Positions 60,232 to 64,000 of a stretch of 64,000 bases of DNA are shown piece by piece. Origin of the DNA: Streptomyces hawaiiensis (GTDB taxonomy: Bacteria; Actinomycetota; Actinomycetes; Streptomycetales; Streptomycetaceae); the NCBI RefSeq assembly GCF_004803895.1, contig NZ_CP021978.1, forward strand, positions 6,944,001 through 7,008,000, read 5' to 3'. The notes beneath the pieces are model-generated. The model saw only the letters and a program-made list of their open reading frames with translations. It searched no databases and had not been told where the DNA came from. The first letter of the stretch is position 1; every line of letters starts with the position of its first letter. The position numbers and the translations under genes were made by a program.

Positions 60232-61686
60232 TCAGTCCGTGCCGGACTCCATCGCCGCGCGGTCCAGCCAGGCGTCCTCCTCCGAGACCGCGCCCCGGGA
60301 GGCGATGGCCTGGGCGCCGCCCTGCGGCAGCTCCGGCATGGTGCCGATCAGCCCGGTCGCGGCGGCCTGGGAGGCGCCGATCGTGGGGCTGCCGGTGCCG
60401 ATCAGGCCCATGCCGGCGTACTGCTCCAGCTTGGCGCGGGAGTCGGCGATGTCGAGGTTGCGCATGGTGAGCTGACCGATGCGGTCCACCGGGCCGAACG
60501 CGGAGTCCTCGGTGCGCTCCATGGACAGCTTGTCCGGGTGGTAGCTGAAGGCCGGGCCCTTGGTGTCGAGGATCGAGTAGTCCTCGCCGCGCCGCAGCCG
60601 CAGCGTCACCTCGCCGGTGACGGCGGCGCCGACCCAGCGCTGGAGCGACTCGCGGATCATCAGCGCCTGCGGGTCCAGCCAGCGGCCCTCGTACATCAGC
60701 CGCCCGAGGCGCCGGCCCTCGGTGTGGTACTGGGCGAGGGTGTCCTCGTTGTGGATCGCGTTGACGAGGCGCTCGTAGGCGGCGTGCAGCAGAGCCATGC
60801 CCGGGGCCTCGTAGATGCCGCGGCTCTTGGCCTCGATGATGCGGTTCTCGATCTGGTCCGACATGCCCAGGCCGTGCCGGCCGCCGATGGCGTTGGCCTC
60901 CATGACCAGGTCGACGGGGGAGGCGAACTCCTTGCCGTTGACCGACACCGGGCGGCCCTCGGCGAAGCCGATCGTGACGTCCTCGGCGGCGATCTCGACC
61001 GACGGGTCCCAGAACCGGACGCCCATGATCGGCTCGACGGTCTCGACGCCGGTGTCCAGGTGCTCCAGGGTCTTGGCCTCGTGCGTGGCGCCCCAGATGT
61101 TGGCGTCCGTGGAGTACGCCTTCTCCGTGCTGTCCCGGTAGGGAAGCCCGTGCGCGACCAGCCACTCCGACATTTCCTTGCGGCCGCCGAGCTCCGTCAC
61201 GAAGGCCGCGTCCAGCCAGGGCTTGTAGATGCGCAGGTGCGGGTTGGCGAGCAGGCCGTAGCGGTAGAACCGCTCGATGTCGTTGCCCTTGAAGGTCGAG
61301 CCGTCGCCCCAGATCTGGACGTCGTCCTCGAGCATCGCCCGGACCAGGAGCGTGCCGGTGACGGCGCGGCCGATCGGGGTGGTGTTGAAGTACGCCCGGC
61401 CGCCCGAGCGGATGTGGAACGCGCCGCAGGTCAGCGCGGCCAGGCCCTCCTCCACGAGCGCGGCACGGCAGTCGACCAGACGCGCGATCTCGGCCCCGTA
61501 CGTCTTGGCGCGGCCGGGCACCGAGGCGATGTCGGGCTCGTCGTACTGGCCGATGTCGGCGGTGTAGGTACACGGGACGGCGCCCCTGTCGCGCATCCAC
61601 GCGACCGCGACGGAGGTGTCGAGACCGCCCGAGAAGGCGATGCCGACGCGCTCGCCGGCGGGCAGGGAGGTGAGGACCTTGGACAT
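60232..61686 (-). CDS. argG: argininosuccinate synthase
   Basis: A 484-residue enzyme joining citrulline and aspartate with ATP in arginine synthesis. The PP-loop ATP motif FSGGLDTS lies at residues 18-25. Other conserved segments are YTADIGQYDEPD, GDGSTFKGNDIERFYRYG and EKAYSTDANIWGATHEA. The length fits the longer E. coli-type class rather than the about 400-residue class. ATG 61686 has no RBS; a promoter ending 6 nt upstream with an ArgR-like palindrome over the -35 suggests a leaderless, arginine-repressed gene. It stands apart from other arg genes. Confidence 0.95.
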   Translation of the reverse strand: MSKVLTSLPAGERVGIAFSGGLDTSVAVAWMRDRGAVPCTYTADIGQYDEPDIASVPGRAKTYGAEIARLVDCRAALVEEGLAALTCGAFHIRSGGRAYFNTTPIGRAVTGTLLVRAMLEDDVQIWGDGSTFKGNDIERFYRYGLLANPHLRIYKPWLDAAFVTELGGRKEMSEWLVAHGLPYRDSTEKAYSTDANIWGATHEAKTLEHLDTGVETVEPIMGVRFWDPSVEIAAEDVTIGFAEGRPVSVNGKEFASPVDLVMEANAIGGRHGLGMSDQIENRIIEAKSRGIYEAPGMALLHAAYERLVNAIHNEDTLAQYHTEGRRLGRLMYEGRWLDPQALMIRESLQRWVGAAVTGEVTLRLRRGEDYSILDTKGPAFSYHPDKLSMERTEDSAFGPVDRIGQLTMRNLDIADSRAKLEQYAGMGLIGTGSPTIGASQAAATGLIGTMPELPQGGAQAIASRGAVSEEDAWLDRAAMESGTD

Positions 61687-61692
61687 AGAAAG

Positions 61693-61721
61693 AGTATGTA
61701 TCACTTTGCATAGTCATGCAA
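61693..61721 (-). promoter_or_regulatory. argG promoter with ARG-box-like palindrome
   Basis: On the minus strand TTGCAT (61721-61716) and CATACT (61698-61693) are 17 bp apart, with the start codon 6 nt beyond. TTGCAT-N4-ATGCAA (61721-61706) is a perfect inverted repeat resembling half of an ArgR operator. The region is AT-rich, unlike its surroundings. Confidence 0.6.
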
Positions 61722-61758
61722 GCCGGGTATGTGAATTCCCCGTTCCGCTTGCTTCGGT

Positions 61759-62751
61759 TCAGGAATCCGCTGCCTCTGAGCCGCCGAGCGCGCCGAGGAT
61801 CCGCTCGGCGGCCAGCGTCGCGGTCAGCTCGCCCTCCCGGACCCGCTGTTCCAGCACGGGCGCCAGAGCCCGCACGGCCGGATCGGCGTGGAGCCGGCCC
61901 AGGAGTTCGTCGCGGACCATGGTCCAGGTCCAGTCGACCTGCTGGTCGCGGCGCTTGGCGGTGAGCCGCCCGGTGGAGTCCAGCAGGGCGCGGTGCTGTT
62001 CGAGGCGCTCCCAGACGGTGTCGAGGCCGGTCGACTCGCGGGCGCTGCAGTGCAGCACCGGCGGCGTCCAGAACGCGTCCCTGCCGTGCATCAGCCGCAG
62101 CGCGCCCGACAGCTCCCGCGCGGCGGCCCGGGCGTCCCGCTCGTGCGGCCCGTCCGCCTTGTTGACGGCGATCACGTCCGCCAGCTCCAGCACGCCCTTC
62201 TTGATGCCCTGGAGCTGGTCGCCCGTGCGGGCGAGGGTGAGCAGCAGGAACGTGTCGACCATGTTCGCGACTGCGGTCTCGGACTGGCCGACGCCGACCG
62301 TCTCCACCAGGATCACGTCGTAGCCGGCCGCCTCCATCACCACGATCGACTCGCGGGTGGCCTTGGCGACCCCGCCCAGCGTGCCCGCGGTGGGGGAGGG
62401 GCGCACGAACGCCGCCGGGTCCACCGCCAGGCGCTCCATCCGGGTCTTGTCCCCCAGGATCGAACCGCCCGTACGGCTGGAGGACGGGTCGACCGCCAGC
62501 ACCGCCACCCGGTGCCCCAGCGAGGTGAGCAGCGTGCCGAACGCGTCGATGAACGTCGACTTGCCCACGCCCGGCACCCCGCTGACGCCGATCCGCCGGG
62601 CCCGGCCGCTGTGCGGCAGGAGCGCGGTCAGCAACTCCTGGGCCAGGATCCGGTGTTGCGGCCGGGTCGACTCGACGAGGGTGATGGCCCGGGCGATGAG
62701 CGCCCGCTTCCCGTCGAGCACGCCCTTCACATACGCGTCGACATCGATCAC
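61759..62751 (-). CDS. meaB: methylmalonyl-CoA mutase-associated GTPase MeaB
   Basis: A 330-residue G3E-family GTPase that protects and reloads adenosylcobalamin in methylmalonyl-CoA mutase. Walker A is GVPGVGKST (58-66), then AVDPSSSRTGGSILGDKTRM, the ETVGVGQSE switch and the base-specificity motif NKAD. GTG 62751 overlaps the mutase stop by 4 bp, so the chaperone is co-translated with its client. The C-terminal dimerisation arm is present. Confidence 0.95.
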   Translation of the reverse strand: MIDVDAYVKGVLDGKRALIARAITLVESTRPQHRILAQELLTALLPHSGRARRIGVSGVPGVGKSTFIDAFGTLLTSLGHRVAVLAVDPSSSRTGGSILGDKTRMERLAVDPAAFVRPSPTAGTLGGVAKATRESIVVMEAAGYDVILVETVGVGQSETAVANMVDTFLLLTLARTGDQLQGIKKGVLELADVIAVNKADGPHERDARAAARELSGALRLMHGRDAFWTPPVLHCSARESTGLDTVWERLEQHRALLDSTGRLTAKRRDQQVDWTWTMVRDELLGRLHADPAVRALAPVLEQRVREGELTATLAAERILGALGGSEAADS

Positions 62752-64000
62752 AGGTCGTGCCCGAGGCCGTCCGACAGTCGCCGCACCAGGTCGTACGCCG
62801 CGTCCGGGATCACCGTCCCGGGCGGGAAGACGGCCGCCGCGCCCATCTCCAGGAGGGTGGGCACGTCCTGCGGCGGGATCACGCCGCCGACCACGATCAT
62901 GATGTCCTCGCGCCCCTCCTCGGCCAGCGCCTCGCGCAGCGCCGGGACGAGGGTGAGGTGACCGGCCGCGAGCGAGGAGACGCCGACGATGTGCACGTCC
63001 GCCTCGACGGCCTGCCGGGCCACCTCGGCGGGCGTCTGGAACAGCGGGCCGACGTCCACGTCGAAGCCGAGGTCGGCGAAGGCGGTGGCGATCACCTTCT
63101 GGCCGCGGTCGTGGCCGTCCTGGCCCATCTTCGCGACCAGGATGCGCGGGCGGCGGCCCTCGGCCTCGTCGAAGGCGTCCACCAGCGCGCGGGTGCGGTC
63201 CACGGACGGGGACTCGCCTGCTTCGTTGCGGTACACACCGGAGATCGTACGGATCTGGCTCGCGTGCCGGCCGTACACCTTCTCCAGGGCGTCGGAGATC
63301 TCCCCGACCGTGGCCTTCGCGCGGGCCGCGTGCACCGCCAGCTCCAGCAGGTTGCCCGCGCCGCCGGCGGCCCGGGTCAGCGCGTCCAGCGCGTCCTGGC
63401 AGGCCCGCTCGTCCCGCTCGGCGCGCAGCCGCCGCAGCTTCTCGATCTGCTGCGCCCGCACGGAGGAGTTGTCGACCTTCAGCACGTCGATCTGCTCGTC
63501 GGTCTCCACCCGGTACTTGTTCACGCCGATGACGGGCTGGCGGCCCGAGTCGATCCGGGCCTGTGTGCGGGCCGCGGCCTCCTCGATGCGCAGCTTGGGG
63601 ATGCCCGCGTCGATGGCCTTGGCCATGCCGCCCGCGGCCTCGACCTCCTCGATGTGCTGCCAGGCCCGCCGGGCCAGGTCGTACGTCAGCTTCTCCACGT
63701 ACGCGCTGCCGCCCCACGGGTCGATCACGCGGGTCGTGCCGGACTCCTGCTGGAGCAGCAGCTGCGTGTTGCGGGCGATGCGGGCCGAGAAGTCGGTGGG
63801 CAGGGCGAGCGCCTCGTCGAGGGCGTTGGTGTGCAGCGACTGCGTGTGCCCCTGCGTCGCCGCCATGGCCTCGACGCAGGTGCGCGTCACGTTGTTGAAG
63901 ACGTCCTGCGCGGTCAGGGACCAGCCCGAGGTCTGCGAATGGGTGCGCAGGGACAGGGACTTGGCGTTCTGCGGGTCGAACTGCCTCACCAGCTTCGCCC
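62748..64000 (-). CDS. methylmalonyl-CoA mutase, C-terminal part (5' end outside window)
   Basis: About 417 residues of the large catalytic subunit are visible; the N-terminal barrel start lies beyond the right edge. The enzyme interconverts methylmalonyl-CoA and succinyl-CoA using adenosylcobalamin. Visible parts are the end of the TIM barrel (LRTHSQTSGWSLTAQDVFNN, AATQGHTQSLHTNALDEAL, DPWGGSAYVE) and the cobalamin-binding domain with DGHDRG (about 63102-63119), whose histidine ligates cobalt, and VGVSSLAAGH. It is co-translated with meaB. A small-subunit gene would be expected upstream. Confidence 0.95.
   Translation of the reverse strand, partial: AKLVRQFDPQNAKSLSLRTHSQTSGWSLTAQDVFNNVTRTCVEAMAATQGHTQSLHTNALDEALALPTDFSARIARNTQLLLQQESGTTRVIDPWGGSAYVEKLTYDLARRAWQHIEEVEAAGGMAKAIDAGIPKLRIEEAAARTQARIDSGRQPVIGVNKYRVETDEQIDVLKVDNSSVRAQQIEKLRRLRAERDERACQDALDALTRAAGGAGNLLELAVHAARAKATVGEISDALEKVYGRHASQIRTISGVYRNEAGESPSVDRTRALVDAFDEAEGRRPRILVAKMGQDGHDRGQKVIATAFADLGFDVDVGPLFQTPAEVARQAVEADVHIVGVSSLAAGHLTLVPALREALAEEGREDIMIVVGGVIPPQDVPTLLEMGAAAVFPPGTVIPDAAYDLVRRLSDGLGHDL

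Noticed and set aside
1..64000. tRNA, rRNA, IS elements, prophage
   Set aside because: I saw no cloverleaf with CCA-end features, no rRNA sequence, no transposase or phage genes; a tRNAscan-SE or ISfinder run would settle it.

Overview
The window is high-GC DNA (about 70% or more, with open reading frames in nearly every frame), typical of a Streptomyces chromosome. The gene set agrees: STAS-ANTAR regulator, ROK, PucR, GntR-FadR and LacI repressors, DUF2637 and DUF3040 proteins, an FhuF-like reductase behind an iron box, an AldO-type alditol oxidase, and large secreted or lipoprotein families. I see no rRNA, tRNA, IS element, prophage or CRISPR array. It reads as ordinary metabolic chromosome with some repeat-rich intergenic regions.

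Layout. 1-8.6 kb: 5' part of an ABC exporter ATPase, then a minus-strand sugar operon (ROK repressor, lipoprotein binding protein, two permeases, GH2 beta-galactosidase). 8.8-16.2 kb: STAS-ANTAR protein, small winged-helix regulator, degenerate repeats, alditol oxidase, a divergent 2-hydroxyacid dehydrogenase, an unusual radical SAM protein, and a membrane protein joining a cytoplasmic sigma/anti-sigma-like part to an external CBM2 domain. 16.2-26 kb: tandem repeats, a 22-codon ORF and rsgA; an ada-alkA/ogt DNA-alkylation repair pair; a DUF456 protein; a PP2C-like protein; poxB; an HTH membrane protein and a secreted protein. 26-31.4 kb: RsbW-like kinase, DUF2637 protein, FhuF-like reductase, GntR regulator, helical-repeat protein.

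31.4-40.1 kb is a purine catabolism module: PucR, three xanthine dehydrogenase subunits, an NCS2 purine permease and an XdhC maturation factor. The 2Fe-2S subunit gene is frameshifted by a small hairpin element. 40.1-45.9 kb is a cell-surface glycan region: SRPBCC protein, polysaccharide deacetylase lipoprotein, GT2, GmhB-like phosphatase, GT9, DUF3040 and polysaccharide pyruvyl transferase. 45.9-53.8 kb holds a secreted GH43 arabinofuranosidase, a LacI repressor and a divergent alpha-glucoside-type ABC operon with a GH13 enzyme. 53.8-64 kb: AraC regulator, VOC protein, DHA2 exporter, pntAB transhydrogenase, argG, meaB and the 3' part of a methylmalonyl-CoA mutase.

Several genes, mostly regulators, have a -10-like hexamer 6-7 nt before the start codon and no Shine-Dalgarno, which suggests leaderless mRNAs. 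Start codons below were chosen by RBS, family length or this leaderless pattern and are less certain than the frames.
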